A DNA stretch of 35,079 nucleotides from an uncultured Ruminococcus sp. (GTDB lineage: Bacteria; Bacillota; Clostridia; Oscillospirales; Acutalibacteraceae). Positions 17,521 through 27,202 of this stretch are shown piece after piece (position 1 is the first letter of the stretch; each line of letters starts with the position of its first letter). The position numbers and the translations under genes were made by a program. The notes below the pieces were generated by a model. The model was not told the DNA's origin, made no database searches, and worked only from the letters and a program-made list of their open reading frames with translations. The stretch spans positions 1 to 35,079 of the forward strand of contig CACZZB010000015.1 in the NCBI GenBank assembly GCA_902785555.1, written 5' to 3'.

Positions 17521-17537
17521 TAAAAGGGAGATAATAC

Positions 17538-18251
17538 ATGAAACAAACAGAAGACCCTGTTCAACCTGTCGGGAGCAGTTCAAACGAACTGGAGGAACAG
17601 CGTGATGAACAGCTTATTGACGATATATCACACGAACTTGAAGTTTTGGACAATATTCCCAAGATAACAGACAACCCCGACTGGGACGGCTCGGAATCCG
17701 AGCTTGTTTCAGATGACGATGCCGAAGAATACGAGATACCCGAAACAGGCATAAAAATTTCATATTCCCTGACTCCCGATGAGATGTACAAATGCCTTTA
17801 CCACAGCAAACTCTATAAAACAAAAGGCACACGTGCGATTATACAGAGTATAATATTTGCTTTTGCAGGGATAGTTTTTTTGCTGTCGTATTTTTTGACT
17901 GATTCTCAATATAATTCGTATAATATATTTTTCGGTATTTTATGTTTTTTGATGATAGCTGTTATATGGACAGTGCCGTATTTCCACATGAAAAGTCTTG
18001 CAAAGCTCATGGCTGACGGAAAAACCGTTGATGCGGAAATTTATCCGACTCACATAGATATCGGAAAAGATGAAGGTGCATGGACTATCGAACTTGACGG
18101 CAAAGCGGAGATCGCAGAATTTGACGGGATCATAATGATTTATACCGAAAATGATCAGAGCTTTGCGATTCCCGAAAGGGTGATCGAACCGGAAGTGTAC
18201 AATGAAATAAAAGCCATTTTGTTTTCAGGCACAATGCCCGAAATACTCTAA
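17538..18251 (+). CDS. YcxB-like membrane protein
   Basis: A 237-residue protein. The first 70 residues are highly acidic and polar (DEQLIDDISHELEVLDN). Then comes GIKISYSLTPDEMYKCLYHSKLYKTKGTRAIIQSI, as in YcxB-like proteins, two transmembrane segments (about 102-120 and 129-149), and a C-terminal soluble domain with GAWTIELDGKAEIAEFDGIIMIYTE. YcxB-like proteins have no established function. The long acidic N-terminus is unusual for that family. AAAAGGGAG precedes the ATG. It lies between gyrB and a thioesterase gene on the same strand without a visible terminator, so co-transcription with gyrB is possible. Confidence 0.65.
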   Translation: MKQTEDPVQPVGSSSNELEEQRDEQLIDDISHELEVLDNIPKITDNPDWDGSESELVSDDDAEEYEIPETGIKISYSLTPDEMYKCLYHSKLYKTKGTRAIIQSIIFAFAGIVFLLSYFLTDSQYNSYNIFFGILCFLMIAVIWTVPYFHMKSLAKLMADGKTVDAEIYPTHIDIGKDEGAWTIELDGKAEIAEFDGIIMIYTENDQSFAIPERVIEPEVYNEIKAILFSGTMPEIL

Positions 18252-18305
18252 TAAATTTTTTTATAGCAGATTTCAACTTTTGTTTAAAAAGGTGTTGAAA
18301 AATTT

Positions 18306-18716
18306 ATGAAATATGAAACTCATATAACCGCCCGTTATGCAGAAACCGATCAGATGGGAATAATACATCATTCGGTATATCCTGTTTGGTTTGAAGTGGG
18401 CAGAACGGATTTTATAAAAATGCTGGGCATAGGATATGGTCAGCTTGAAAAAGACGGTGTAATGTTGCCTCTTTCGGAGCTTTCCTGTAAATATATAAGA
18501 CCCCTGCACTATGAAGATGAAGTAATTATACAGACTTCTGTCCAAAAAGTAACTTTTTCGAGAATACAGTTCTCTTACAAAGTGTTCCTTGACGGTGTTT
18601 TGATGGCAGAGGGCTCGACAACTCACGGTTTTGTGGATTCAAAAACCTTAAGACCGCTCAATATAAAGAAATTTGATCAACAGCTTTTTGAAAAGCTGTT
18701 GAATACCATAGAATGA
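18306..18716 (+). CDS. YbgC/FadM-type acyl-CoA thioesterase
   Basis: A hotdog-fold thioesterase of 136 residues, expected to hydrolyse acyl-CoA or acyl-ACP thioesters in the cytoplasm. ARYAETDQMGIIHHSVYPVWFEVGRTDFIK (about 8-37) is the YbgC/4-hydroxybenzoyl-CoA thioesterase signature; the Asp of ETDQMG is the likely catalytic residue. LSCKYIRPLHYEDEV (about 58-72) is also typical. Length fits the family. Substrate preference cannot be read from sequence. AAAAAGG precedes the ATG. A copy of the 9-mer TGTTGAAAA (18293-18301) overlaps the start region. Confidence 0.9.
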   Translation: MKYETHITARYAETDQMGIIHHSVYPVWFEVGRTDFIKMLGIGYGQLEKDGVMLPLSELSCKYIRPLHYEDEVIIQTSVQKVTFSRIQFSYKVFLDGVLMAEGSTTHGFVDSKTLRPLNIKKFDQQLFEKLLNTIE

Positions 18717-18783
18717 TTTTCTGAAGAAACTTGCTCAAATAACTAATTATGAATTATCAATTAGATAAGGGGTGCTTTTAAAT

Positions 18784-21297
18784 TTGGATAACCAGCAAAA
18801 TACTCAGACTTCAAAAATAATATCTGTTGATATTGAAAGAGAGATGAAAAAATCATTTCTTGATTATTCAATGTCGGTAATAGTTTCAAGAGCCTTGCCC
18901 GATGTACGTGACGGTCTTAAACCGGTTCACAGAAGAATACTCTACTCACAGTATGAAGATAACCTTACTCCGGATAAGCCTTATAAAAAATGTGCAACAA
19001 CAGTCGGAAATGTTCTTGGACGATATCATCCTCACGGAGACAGCTCGGTATATGATGCTCTTGTACGACTTGCTCAGGATTTCTCAATGAGGTATATACT
19101 TGTTGACGGTCACGGAAACTTCGGTTCGGTTGACGGTGACCCGCCGGCTGCATATCGTTATACCGAATCAAAGATGAGCAAAATAAGTGTTGAAATGCTC
19201 ACAGATATCGACAAGGAAACGGTGGATTTTGTTCCCAACTATGATGACAGCCGAAAAGAGCCGGCTGTTCTTCCGTCAAGATTTCCCAATCTGCTCGTGA
19301 ACGGCTCAACGGGAATAGCTGTCGGTATGGCTACAAATATACCTCCTCATAATCTTAATGAAGTTATTGACGCTGTAAAATTTCTTATAGATAACCCTGA
19401 TGCTACCCTTGATGAATTGATGGAATACATCAAAGGACCCGATTTTCCGACAGCGGGTATAATTATGGGGAAAAGCGGTATAAGAGCAGCGTATGCAACA
19501 GGACGTGCCAAGATAACTGTCAGGGCAAAGGCTGAAATCATACAGGATAAAAACGGCAGAAATAAAATAGCGGTTACGGAACTTCCTTATCAGGTAAATA
19601 AGGCTCGGCTTGTTGAAAGTATTGCCGACATGGTCAAGGACAAGAAAATTGACGGTATCTCAAACATCGACGATCATTCGGACAGAAACGGTATGCACAT
19701 AGAGATAACTCTCAAAAAAGATGCAGCCCCGAATATTGTTTTGAATAATCTTTATAAAAATTCGCAGCTTCAAATTACTTATGGTATAATAATGCTTGCT
19801 ATCGTAAACGGTGAGCCTAAGATACTTAATCTCAGATCCATGCTTCAGCATTACGTTGATTTCCAGTGTGACGTAATTACAAGAAGAACAGTCTATGACC
19901 TTAAAAAAGCAGAGGAAAAAGCACATATTTTAGAGGGACTTAAAATAGCCATTGATTTTATTGATGAAGTCATAAAAATTATAAGAAGTTCCAAAGATAC
20001 AGCCTCAGCTAAACTGAATCTGTCAAACCGTTTCGGTCTTGACGATATACAGGCACAGGCAATAGTTGATATGCGTTTAAGACAATTATCGGGTTTGGAA
20101 AGAGATAAAATAGAAGAAGACCTGAATGACCTTCTTGCCAAGATAGCGGATTATAAAGATATTCTTGCAAATAAGCAGAGAGTTTTTGATATTATTAAAA
20201 CAGAACTCAATGTTATAAAAAATAAATTCGGTGATGAAAGAAGAACGACTATCGAAAGCATAAGCGGTGAAGTGGATATAGAAGACCTTATCCCGCATGA
20301 GGAATGTGTTGTAACAATGACCAATTTCGGGTACCTGAAACGTCAGAAGGCAGATATATATAAAACCCAAAGACGTGGCGGACGAGGTATTTCAGGCATG
20401 AACAGACGTGAAGAAGATGTGCCGATCGATATGTTTGTGGGCAGTACACATGACTATGCACTGCTGTTTACAAATCTGGGAAAAGTCTATAAAATGAAAT
20501 GCTATGAGATACCCGAAAGTTCCCGTACCGCAAAGGGCATGAATATAAATAATCTTTTGCAGCTTTTGCCGAATGAAAAAGTAACATCAATGATAAAAAT
20601 GCCCGAATCGGGTGATGAGGGTATGTATCTTGTGATGGTCACCAAAAAAGGTCTTATCAAGCGTATAGCGACAAGCAATTTCCATTCGGCAAGACGAAAA
20701 ACGGGTATAAATGCAATAGCCCTCAATGAGGGTGATGAGCTTGCATGGGTACGCCTTACGGACGGCAATGCAGAGCTTCTGATAGCAACAGCAAACGGAA
20801 AGGCTCTGCATATTGCAGAAAATACCATACGCCCGTCGGGAAAAGCATCTCACGGTGTAAAGGCAATAAGACTTTTGAATGATGATGAAGTTATCGGAAT
20901 GTCGATATTAAGAGATGGTGCATACGTCTTTACCATATCGGAAAGCGGTTTCGGCAGGCTCACGCCTCAAAGAGAATATCCAATCCATTCAAGAGGCGGT
21001 CAGGGTATCAATAATTATAAGATTTCCAAAAACGGAAAAGTTGCAGCAATAAAAGCCGTTGACCTTGTTGATGATATCATAGTTATAGCCGATAACGGTG
21101 TTATAATAAGAGTTTTCGCAGAAACGATCTCTGTCCAGTCAAGATTGGGCGGTGGTGTCAGGATAATGAAAATGACAGATGACAGCAAAGTAGTTGCTGT
21201 TGCAAGAGCTACCCATGAAGAAGATACAAACGAGAGCGAAAATACAAATACAGATGAAGGCAATGTACAAAATCCGTCTGAATATGTAACAGAATAA
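18784..21297 (+). CDS. gyrA: DNA gyrase subunit A
   Basis: GyrA, 837 residues, the DNA cleavage and rejoining subunit of gyrase. The N-terminal part has [53 protein letters not shown] and the active-site Tyr in [14 protein letters not shown]. The quinolone-resistance positions (S83 and D87 in E. coli) are Ser and Asp here, the sensitive state. The GyrA box QRRGGRG lies at 529-535, at the start of the C-terminal beta-pinwheel, so it is gyrase rather than topoisomerase IV. The C-terminus ends in an acidic Asn/Glu-rich tail. The start is probably TTG at 18784, nine bases after GGGGTG; GTG at 18772 overlaps that site. Confidence 0.98.
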   Translation: MDNQQNTQTSKIISVDIEREMKKSFLDYSMSVIVSRALPDVRDGLKPVHRRILYSQYEDNLTPDKPYKKCATTVGNVLGRYHPHGDSSVYDALVRLAQDFSMRYILVDGHGNFGSVDGDPPAAYRYTESKMSKISVEMLTDIDKETVDFVPNYDDSRKEPAVLPSRFPNLLVNGSTGIAVGMATNIPPHNLNEVIDAVKFLIDNPDATLDELMEYIKGPDFPTAGIIMGKSGIRAAYATGRAKITVRAKAEIIQDKNGRNKIAVTELPYQVNKARLVESIADMVKDKKIDGISNIDDHSDRNGMHIEITLKKDAAPNIVLNNLYKNSQLQITYGIIMLAIVNGEPKILNLRSMLQHYVDFQCDVITRRTVYDLKKAEEKAHILEGLKIAIDFIDEVIKIIRSSKDTASAKLNLSNRFGLDDIQAQAIVDMRLRQLSGLERDKIEEDLNDLLAKIADYKDILANKQRVFDIIKTELNVIKNKFGDERRTTIESISGEVDIEDLIPHEECVVTMTNFGYLKRQKADIYKTQRRGGRGISGMNRREEDVPIDMFVGSTHDYALLFTNLGKVYKMKCYEIPESSRTAKGMNINNLLQLLPNEKVTSMIKMPESGDEGMYLVMVTKKGLIKRIATSNFHSARRKTGINAIALNEGDELAWVRLTDGNAELLIATANGKALHIAENTIRPSGKASHGVKAIRLLNDDEVIGMSILRDGAYVFTISESGFGRLTPQREYPIHSRGGQGINNYKISKNGKVAAIKAVDLVDDIIVIADNGVIIRVFAETISVQSRLGGGVRIMKMTDDSKVVAVARATHEEDTNESENTNTDEGNVQNPSEYVTE

Positions 21298-21303
21298 AAA
21301 ATA

Positions 21304-21342
21304 GAAGCCCGATTTTCTTTATCTGAGATCGGGCTTCTTTAT
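21304..21342. terminator. Bidirectional terminator between gyrA and mtnN
   Basis: GAAGCCCGAT (21304-21313) pairs with ATCGGGCTTC (21328-21337). T-rich DNA lies on one side and A-rich DNA on the other, so it can stop gyrA (+) and the leftward mur operon (-). Confidence 0.85.
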
Positions 21343-22041
21343 TTAGCTGTTTTTTACAAAGTCTATAATTATATCTATTGATTTTTTTGCGGCTGATTTG
21401 CTGAAAACAGAGTATTCAACAGCGTCATCTTCGTCGCTCATGCTGTCTGAAATTGCACGGATTATTCCGAATGGTATATTATTCAGATAACATACCTGTC
21501 CGATACTTCCGCCCTCCATTTCACAAGCCATTGCATTGAATTCGCTGTTCAGTGAAGAACGTCTTTCATTGCCTGTTATAAATTGGTCACCCGTTGCAAC
21601 AGTGCCTGTTACATAGTGCGTTTCGCCTATGTTTTCACATGACTGCTTTATTTTTGAAACGACCTCTTTATCACACGGGATATAATCAATATTTCCGTCA
21701 GGCAAGAATACAGTTCCTTTTTTATCGCCTATTGCAGTGGTATCCATATCGTGCTGTATCACATTTTCGGCTATGACTACATATCCTATATGGGTATTGA
21801 TACTTGTACTTCCGCCTACGCCTGTGTTTATTATCATATCGGGGTTGTATTTAAGTATAATGGTCTGTGCCGCAACAGCCGCATTTACTTTGCCGATACC
21901 GCATTTGACAACAACACAGTTTTTTCCGTGGATTTTACCGCTTGTATATGAACTTCCGCTTATAAGTTCGGTTTTCTTATCCGTCATCTGAGAGATTATC
22001 CCACTGACTTCTATATCCATAGCACCTATTATTCCTATCAT
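21343..22041 (-). CDS. mtnN: 5'-methylthioadenosine/S-adenosylhomocysteine nucleosidase
   Basis: MTA/SAH nucleosidase (Pfs), 232 residues. It cleaves adenine from methylthioadenosine and S-adenosylhomocysteine, for methionine salvage and recycling of SAM by-products. The N-terminus MIGIIGAMDIEV holds the catalytic Glu region. NTGVGGS, ACEMEGGSIGQVC (purine/ribose site) and RAISDSMSD (catalytic Asp) are intact. Length is normal. It is the last gene of the leftward operon, and its ATG overlaps the stop codon of the upstream lipoprotein gene by four bases (ATGA). Confidence 0.97.
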   Translation of the reverse strand: MIGIIGAMDIEVSGIISQMTDKKTELISGSSYTSGKIHGKNCVVVKCGIGKVNAAVAAQTIILKYNPDMIINTGVGGSTSINTHIGYVVIAENVIQHDMDTTAIGDKKGTVFLPDGNIDYIPCDKEVVSKIKQSCENIGETHYVTGTVATGDQFITGNERRSSLNSEFNAMACEMEGGSIGQVCYLNNIPFGIIRAISDSMSDEDDAVEYSVFSKSAAKKSIDIIIDFVKNS

Positions 22042-22739
22042 GTTTGCTCTCCCAATAAATATTCTTCAAGTGTTATATTTTTTTCATATATAGCCTTTGC
22101 GGCATCTTCACCGACATATCTTATATGCCATGGCTGGTACATGAAATCAGTTTCTTTGACCTTTTCTTCGGGGTATCTGAGAATAAAGCCGTAATCTGCC
22201 ATTACAGCGTGTATTTCTTTGAATATTCCTTCCATCTGAAGAAAGTCTTTATCTTTATCTATCTTTTCGCCTGCAAAAAATAATGCTAAATCTATGCCAA
22301 GTCCCGTTTGATTTTCAGAATAGCCTGGGTCACCCTGATAATCATAGGCATACTCATCACCGTATTCTTTTTTGTATTCTTCGATAAGGTCTTTCTGTTC
22401 ATCAGCGTTCAGATAGCTTCTGTTTATTTCTATCTGAACTTCCTGAAGCATCATTTTTTCTCTGAGTTTCTGAAAGTGCTCATAAGTTTCTTTTTCAACT
22501 TTGAATGCTGTACCAAAAAAATTCTTTCCGTCAATTATCTCAACCGATTTTTCATAATTATCGGGAATTTTATGTGTACGGTTTACGAGTATAAGATAAT
22601 TTTTTTCGGGAACGGCATTTTCGGATTGTTGGTTGACAGATATCTGACTGGTCGTATCATTGTTTTCTTTATTCTCACTGCACGCTGTGCATGATATCAT
22701 CATACCTGCCGCAAGCATTAATATCAGGATTCTTTTCAA
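22038..22739 (-). CDS. Lipoprotein with degenerate VanY/LdcB-type peptidase M15 domain
   Basis: A 233-residue exported protein. The signal segment ends in MISCTAC, so C17 or C20 would be the lipidated Cys. A Ser/Asn-rich linker precedes a domain like the D,D- or L,D-carboxypeptidases of family M15B (VanY, LdcB). The first zinc motif S-E-H-x2-G-x-x-x-D reads SENQTGLGID at 141-150, so the His ligand is Asn (N143). The closing motif E-P-W-H-x-R-Y-V-G reads QPWHIRYVG at 202-210, so the catalytic Glu is Gln (Q202). D150 and H205 remain. The protein is therefore probably not an active zinc peptidase, and may bind peptidoglycan peptides instead. It lies directly downstream of lgt, the enzyme that lipidates such proteins. 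Confidence 0.75.
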   Translation of the reverse strand: MKRILILMLAAGMMISCTACSENKENNDTTSQISVNQQSENAVPEKNYLILVNRTHKIPDNYEKSVEIIDGKNFFGTAFKVEKETYEHFQKLREKMMLQEVQIEINRSYLNADEQKDLIEEYKKEYGDEYAYDYQGDPGYSENQTGLGIDLALFFAGEKIDKDKDFLQMEGIFKEIHAVMADYGFILRYPEEKVKETDFMYQPWHIRYVGEDAAKAIYEKNITLEEYLLGEQT

Positions 22740-22751
22740 ATATTTCCCTCC

Positions 22752-23630
22752 TTATCTATTGCTGATTTTATATTGTTCTTCGGGTGGTACCGCACCTGCA
22801 TATCTGTTATATATATACCCTTTGGGAACTTCACCTGTCTTCAATCGTCTGTCATAACAGTCTTTTTCAAATATATATCTCTTTGAGAGAATTATTATAC
22901 CTGTTATAAATATAATTATGCTTATCCACTGTGATGTTGAAAGGGATAGTAAATGTCCTCTTATTTCGTCACCTCTGAAAAATTCATCAAAGAATCTTAC
23001 TATGGGGTAAATAATGAAATATATTCCCAGAAGGCTGCCTTTTTTTAATCTTTTTTTATCGCAATATACCAATACAAGCATTATTATTATATTAAGAGAT
23101 GCTTCGATAAGCTGTATCGGAAGTCGTGTCACTCCGTTGACGGATGGGTCAAGATATTCATTGTGATACACAAATCCCCATTCATTCTCTATCCCGTAAC
23201 AGCATCCTGCCATGAAACAGCCTATTCTTCCGAATGAGTGAAACAAAGGTATTGCGGGAGCAAAGATATCGGCATACAGCCAGAAATCTATCTTAGCCAA
23301 TCGACTGTACAGATATGACATCAATACAGCTCCGACAAGTCCTCCGTAAAATACCATACCGCCGCAGGCTTCCGTCATAAGTGCGAAGAAATTTTTCTGT
23401 GATTCCGTATTGAAAAACAATTGAAGTCTTGTTATGAAAAAAAGTATTTTGGCACCCAAAAAAGCTCCGGTTATGGCGAACATAGGGATGTTAATGATTT
23501 GTATATAACTGAAATCACGCCTTTTCCGTGTATTGAAATACAGAAGTATTCCCGAAAATAGAAGTCCTGTTACGATACAAATACTGTAAGTGGATATCCT
23601 CTCTCCGAAAATTTCTATAAATGGCAGCAT
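22752..23630 (-). CDS. lgt: Prolipoprotein diacylglyceryl transferase
   Basis: Lgt, 292 residues, the membrane enzyme that moves diacylglycerol from phosphatidylglycerol to the lipobox Cys of prolipoproteins. About seven hydrophobic segments are present. GGMVFYGGLVGAV (about 89-101), the signature HSFGRIGCFMAGCCYG (about 130-145, with the essential Arg and Gly residues) and RFFDEFFRGDEIRG (about 214-227) match the family. Its ATG overlaps the TGA of the DUF4190 gene by one base. The next gene downstream encodes a lipoprotein, a likely substrate. It is part of the murE-murF operon. Confidence 0.93.
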   Translation of the reverse strand: MLPFIEIFGERISTYSICIVTGLLFSGILLYFNTRKRRDFSYIQIINIPMFAITGAFLGAKILFFITRLQLFFNTESQKNFFALMTEACGGMVFYGGLVGAVLMSYLYSRLAKIDFWLYADIFAPAIPLFHSFGRIGCFMAGCCYGIENEWGFVYHNEYLDPSVNGVTRLPIQLIEASLNIIIMLVLVYCDKKRLKKGSLLGIYFIIYPIVRFFDEFFRGDEIRGHLLSLSTSQWISIIIFITGIIILSKRYIFEKDCYDRRLKTGEVPKGYIYNRYAGAVPPEEQYKISNR

Positions 23631-24154
23631 CAGAATCTAAAGAAATTTTTTATACCGCTGCAGGCAGCCACAACAGCAAATGCAGCACCGCTGCAAAGTA
23701 TTCCCAATACACCGCATACAATACCTGCCGTTGCAACAGCACCTCTGGGAGCACCGTAAGAAACATTCTGATTTCCTCCGACTACGCCGAATACTATTCC
23801 ACCGATTCCGCACAGCAGGGCAATGATATTGATAATATTGGCAACAACTGTCATTCCTGAAAAACATACAGCAACGATTGTCAATGCTATGCTGCATATA
23901 CCGAGTATCATACCACGCATTGCAACAGGTCTTCCGGGTTCATCACCCGTATACTGAGTGAATTCTGGTATATAATCACTGTTTTGTTTTGTTGAAGTTT
24001 CGCCGTTGGGACCTACTTTATTTACAGGGTTTATCATGTCATTTTGTTGTTTAAGTTCATCAGGTAATTCATATTTTCTTTCAACAGGCTCATCAAGCTT
24101 TTTCTCCAATTCATCAACATCGGGCATTTCAAACTTATTATTATTTTCTTCCAT
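23630..24154 (-). CDS. DUF4190-type membrane protein
   Basis: A 174-residue protein with an acidic, Pro/Asn-rich cytoplasmic N-terminus of about 75 residues (EMPDVDELEKKLDEPVERKYELP). Two Gly/Ala-rich transmembrane hairpins (about 80-125 and 137-165) follow, containing the RGMILGICSIALTIV and ATAGIVCGVLGILCSG repeats characteristic of DUF4190. The family has no assigned function. The gene sits between murF and lgt on the same strand. An AAAGGA ribosome site precedes the ATG. Confidence 0.75.
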   Translation of the reverse strand: MEENNNKFEMPDVDELEKKLDEPVERKYELPDELKQQNDMINPVNKVGPNGETSTKQNSDYIPEFTQYTGDEPGRPVAMRGMILGICSIALTIVAVCFSGMTVVANIINIIALLCGIGGIVFGVVGGNQNVSYGAPRGAVATAGIVCGVLGILCSGAAFAVVAACSGIKNFFRF

Positions 24155-24179
24155 AATAAAATCGTCCTTTCAAAAAAAT

Positions 24180-25553
24180 TTATTTATTCTCAAAGTTCAC
24201 AAGAACTTTTTTGACAATTTCGTCTGTGTGCATTCCTCTTGAACCTTTTACAAGAACGGCACAGTCTTTTTCAATTATCTTTTCAAGCTGTTCATAAGCA
24301 TTATTGTTATCTTCAAAACTGAAAATATTTTTACAGCCGTTTTCGCCTGCACCTTTGGCAGTATATTTTGAAAGCTCTCCGACTGTTATCAGAGTATCTA
24401 TTCCAATGTCGGCAATATGTTTTCCTACTCCGTAATGCTCGCTTTCAGCCTTTTCACCCAATTCAAGCATATCAGCCAATACAGCTATTGATTTTCCTTT
24501 AGTAACGCTTTTCAATACATTTAAAGATACTTTTGCAGCATCGGGACTTGAATTATAGCTGTCATCTATGATGATAAAATCTTTCATTTCATGTATCTGC
24601 TGACGCATAGGAGCATTTTTATATGTCATAAGTCCTTCTTGTATTACTTCGTCATCCAATCCAAGATATTTTCCTATTGCAAAAGCTCCCAAAGCATTTT
24701 TTACGCTGTGTTCACCGAGTGCCGGAATTTTCATTGAAACTCTGTTATTACCGAAACAACAGACGAATTTTGTATTGAACCCCTCTGACTGTATATCCTC
24801 TGCATAATAATCATTATCTTTATTCAATCCAAAGGTGACTGTCATGAAATCCTGCTTTCCGTGAAGTGTCTTCAATAATTTGTCGTCACCATTTAAAAAC
24901 AAAACACCGTCTTTATCAAAATACTTTGTTATCCTGAATTTTTCTTTGAGGATATTTTCCTGTGTACCTAAATTTTCGATATGGGCAACTCCTATATTGG
25001 TCATAACGGCTATATCAGGTCTTGCTATATCGGCAAGCCTGTCCATTTCTCCGAATTCGCTCATTCCCATTTCTATTACCGCTATATCATTATTTTCGGA
25101 TATATCAAACATTGTCATAGGCAAACCTATCTGACTGTTTTTATTGCCTTGTGTCTTCATTACATCAAAGCCTTTTGAAAGTCCTGCTGCTATCATTTCT
25201 TTGGTACTCGTCTTTCCGACACTTCCCGTAACTCCTATAAGTCTGACTTTCATCTTATTTCTGTAATATGCCGAAAGCTTCTGCAAGGCTGAAAGTGTGT
25301 TTTCAACTTTTATATAACAGTTTGTTGAATGTTCGGGCACATCATTTTCAGTAAAACTTGCACCTGCACCTTTTGAAAAACAATCTTCTATAAATTTATG
25401 ACCGTCAACGTTTGCCCCTTTTATGGGTACAAAAAGAGTTCCTTCTTTGACCTCTCTGCTGTCATATTGTACGTCACTTACAATAGCATTACAATTACCA
25501 AATAAAGTTCCGTTGACTGCCTTTGAGATCTCATTTGCTGTCATATTGACCAT
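24180..25553 (-). CDS. murF: UDP-MurNAc-tripeptide:D-Ala-D-Ala ligase
   Basis: MurF, 457 residues, the cytoplasmic ligase that adds D-Ala-D-Ala to UDP-MurNAc-tripeptide and completes the peptidoglycan precursor. It has the N-terminal substrate domain with DSREVKEGTLFVPIKG, the ATP site GVTGSVGKTSTKEM (about 106-119), the QGNKNSQIGLP motif (about 135-145), the EMGMSEFGEM loop and the C-terminal DDSYNSSPDAAKVSL (about 324-338). All are normal for MurF. GGAGGGG lies six bases before the ATG, so the start at 25553 is kept, giving a 23-base overlap with murE. Order murE-murF is usual in the division and cell wall cluster, though here it is near the origin. Confidence 0.98.
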   Translation of the reverse strand: MVNMTANEISKAVNGTLFGNCNAIVSDVQYDSREVKEGTLFVPIKGANVDGHKFIEDCFSKGAGASFTENDVPEHSTNCYIKVENTLSALQKLSAYYRNKMKVRLIGVTGSVGKTSTKEMIAAGLSKGFDVMKTQGNKNSQIGLPMTMFDISENNDIAVIEMGMSEFGEMDRLADIARPDIAVMTNIGVAHIENLGTQENILKEKFRITKYFDKDGVLFLNGDDKLLKTLHGKQDFMTVTFGLNKDNDYYAEDIQSEGFNTKFVCCFGNNRVSMKIPALGEHSVKNALGAFAIGKYLGLDDEVIQEGLMTYKNAPMRQQIHEMKDFIIIDDSYNSSPDAAKVSLNVLKSVTKGKSIAVLADMLELGEKAESEHYGVGKHIADIGIDTLITVGELSKYTAKGAGENGCKNIFSFEDNNNAYEQLEKIIEKDCAVLVKGSRGMHTDEIVKKVLVNFENK

Positions 25554-27012
25554 TGGAATCCCCTCCGATTATATTTTTTATAACTTCCCTTTCATCATAA
25601 TGTATTTTGACACCCATTTTATCTTGATAATCTTCATGTCCCTTTCCGGCAAGGACTATTATATCTCCGTCCTGTGCATTTTCTATGCAATAACGTATGG
25701 CATCGGTTCTGTCAGGTATTACAACGTATTTTCCGTCAGTTTTTGATAATCCGATTTTTATATCTGCTATTATATCCATGACATCCTCAAATCTTGAATT
25801 ATCTTCGGTTATCACGGACAAATCAGATAATTTTCCTGATATTTCTCCCATTTCATAACGTCTGTCCTTGGAACGGTTGCCTCCTGCTCCGAAAAGTGTT
25901 ATCAGTCTTTTTGGGTTATACTCTCTCAATGTTTCAAGAACATTCTCCATACTGAGAGCATTGTGTGCATAGTCTATCAAAAGAGTATAGTTTCCATTGA
26001 CTTTTACCGTTTCAACTCTGCCTTTTACTTTCACTTCATTCAAACCGTCATATATATTCTTTTGGCTTATATCAAAATGTCTGCATACAGCAATTGCTCC
26101 GAGGGCGTTATATACATTGAATTTTCCGGGGATATCAACATCAACCGACATATTTATATTTCCTTCTGTTTCAAAATGAACGCCTATATATCCCGCCTTG
26201 GATATGAGATGCTCATTCTTTGCCCGTAATTCCGCACTTTCACCGAATCCGAAATTTTCAATTTTTTCACAGGTATTGTGTTGAATGATAATGGGTGTAA
26301 CTTTATCGTCTATATTGACAATGCCAACTCTACATTGCTTAAAAAGTCTTGATTTACACTCTATATATTCATCCATTGAAGCGTGTTCGACTCCGCCTAT
26401 ATGGTCATGTGACAGGTTAGTGAAAAGTCCGTAGTCAAATCTGATGCCGTTTGTCCTGTATAATTTCAGCCCCTGAGATGAAACTTCCATTACCGCACAT
26501 TTACAGCCTTTGTTTATCATATCACGCATTGCCTTTTGAATCTCATAAGATTCGGGTGTTGTATTGGCTGTTTTTGTCAGTTCATTTCCTGCAATTATTC
26601 CCAAAGTGCCTATTAAGCCTGTTTTTATGCCGCCTTTTTCAAGTATCTCCTTTATCATGAATGCTGTTGTTGTTTTACCCTTAGTACCTGTTATTCCAAC
26701 AGTTACAAGACTTTCGGAAGGTCTGCCGAAATACTCTGCACTTATCAATGCAAGTGCCTTTCTTGTATCATTGGTTTTTACTATACTTAAGCCTTGAATA
26801 TTTACATCTTCACTGACTACAACAGCAACAGCACCATTTTCAACTGCTGTATCTATGAATTTATGTCCGTCAAAGTTGGCTCCAACCAAACATACAAACA
26901 AGCAATCCTTGACTACCTTCCTTGAATCATAAACTATATCAGAAATTTCTATATCGCCGCTGCCATGTACAAGCTCACAGTCTGCATTTGCAATAAGCTC
27001 ACTCAACTTCAT
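25531..27012 (-). CDS. murE: UDP-MurNAc-L-Ala-D-Glu ligase (third-residue adding)
   Basis: MurE, 493 residues, adds the diamino acid (meso-DAP or L-Lys) to UDP-MurNAc-dipeptide. The ATP site GITGTKGKTTTAFM (about 109-122), TTPESYEIQ, EVSSQGL, NLSHDHIGGVEHASMDEY, YAHNALSMENVL and FGAGGNRSKDRRYEMG are present. The specificity loop reads DNSR instead of the DNPR of meso-DAP enzymes or DNPA/DNPN of Lys enzymes. The Arg that recognises DAP is kept, so meso-DAP is the more likely substrate, but the Pro-to-Ser change is odd. It is the first gene of the operon, with GGAGG before the ATG and a promoter upstream. Confidence 0.97.
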   Translation of the reverse strand: MKLSELIANADCELVHGSGDIEISDIVYDSRKVVKDCLFVCLVGANFDGHKFIDTAVENGAVAVVVSEDVNIQGLSIVKTNDTRKALALISAEYFGRPSESLVTVGITGTKGKTTTAFMIKEILEKGGIKTGLIGTLGIIAGNELTKTANTTPESYEIQKAMRDMINKGCKCAVMEVSSQGLKLYRTNGIRFDYGLFTNLSHDHIGGVEHASMDEYIECKSRLFKQCRVGIVNIDDKVTPIIIQHNTCEKIENFGFGESAELRAKNEHLISKAGYIGVHFETEGNINMSVDVDIPGKFNVYNALGAIAVCRHFDISQKNIYDGLNEVKVKGRVETVKVNGNYTLLIDYAHNALSMENVLETLREYNPKRLITLFGAGGNRSKDRRYEMGEISGKLSDLSVITEDNSRFEDVMDIIADIKIGLSKTDGKYVVIPDRTDAIRYCIENAQDGDIIVLAGKGHEDYQDKMGVKIHYDEREVIKNIIGGDSNGQYDSK

Positions 27013-27068
27013 AAATAAAATACCTCCGTTAAAAAAGCTCTCAATAATATATATAATATATTAAGGCT

Positions 27069-27097
27069 ATTTTATCACACCCTGCCTGACACTGCAA
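27069..27097 (-). promoter_or_regulatory. Promoter of the mur operon
   Basis: On the minus strand, TGATAAAAT gives an extended -10 (plus-strand 27069-27074 with the TG beyond). A weak -35 TTGCAG lies 17 bases upstream (27092-27097). Confidence 0.5.
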
Positions 27098-27172
27098 TAT
27101 TTAATTTTACTTTATTTTTATATTTTAGTTGAATGATTGGTCGATAAATAATTTTTTTGACAAGTTTAAAAG

Positions 27173-27202
27173 AAAAATTGTCAAGAATACTTGACAATTT
27201 TT
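27173..27202. promoter_or_regulatory. 13-bp inverted-repeat operator
   Basis: AAAAATTGTCAAG (27173-27185), four bases, then CTTGACAATTTTT (27190-27202) form a perfect inverted repeat that covers the -35 element of the following promoter. An extra half-site TTGACAAG lies at 27157-27164. It is probably the binding site of the HTH protein encoded two genes downstream. Confidence 0.65.
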
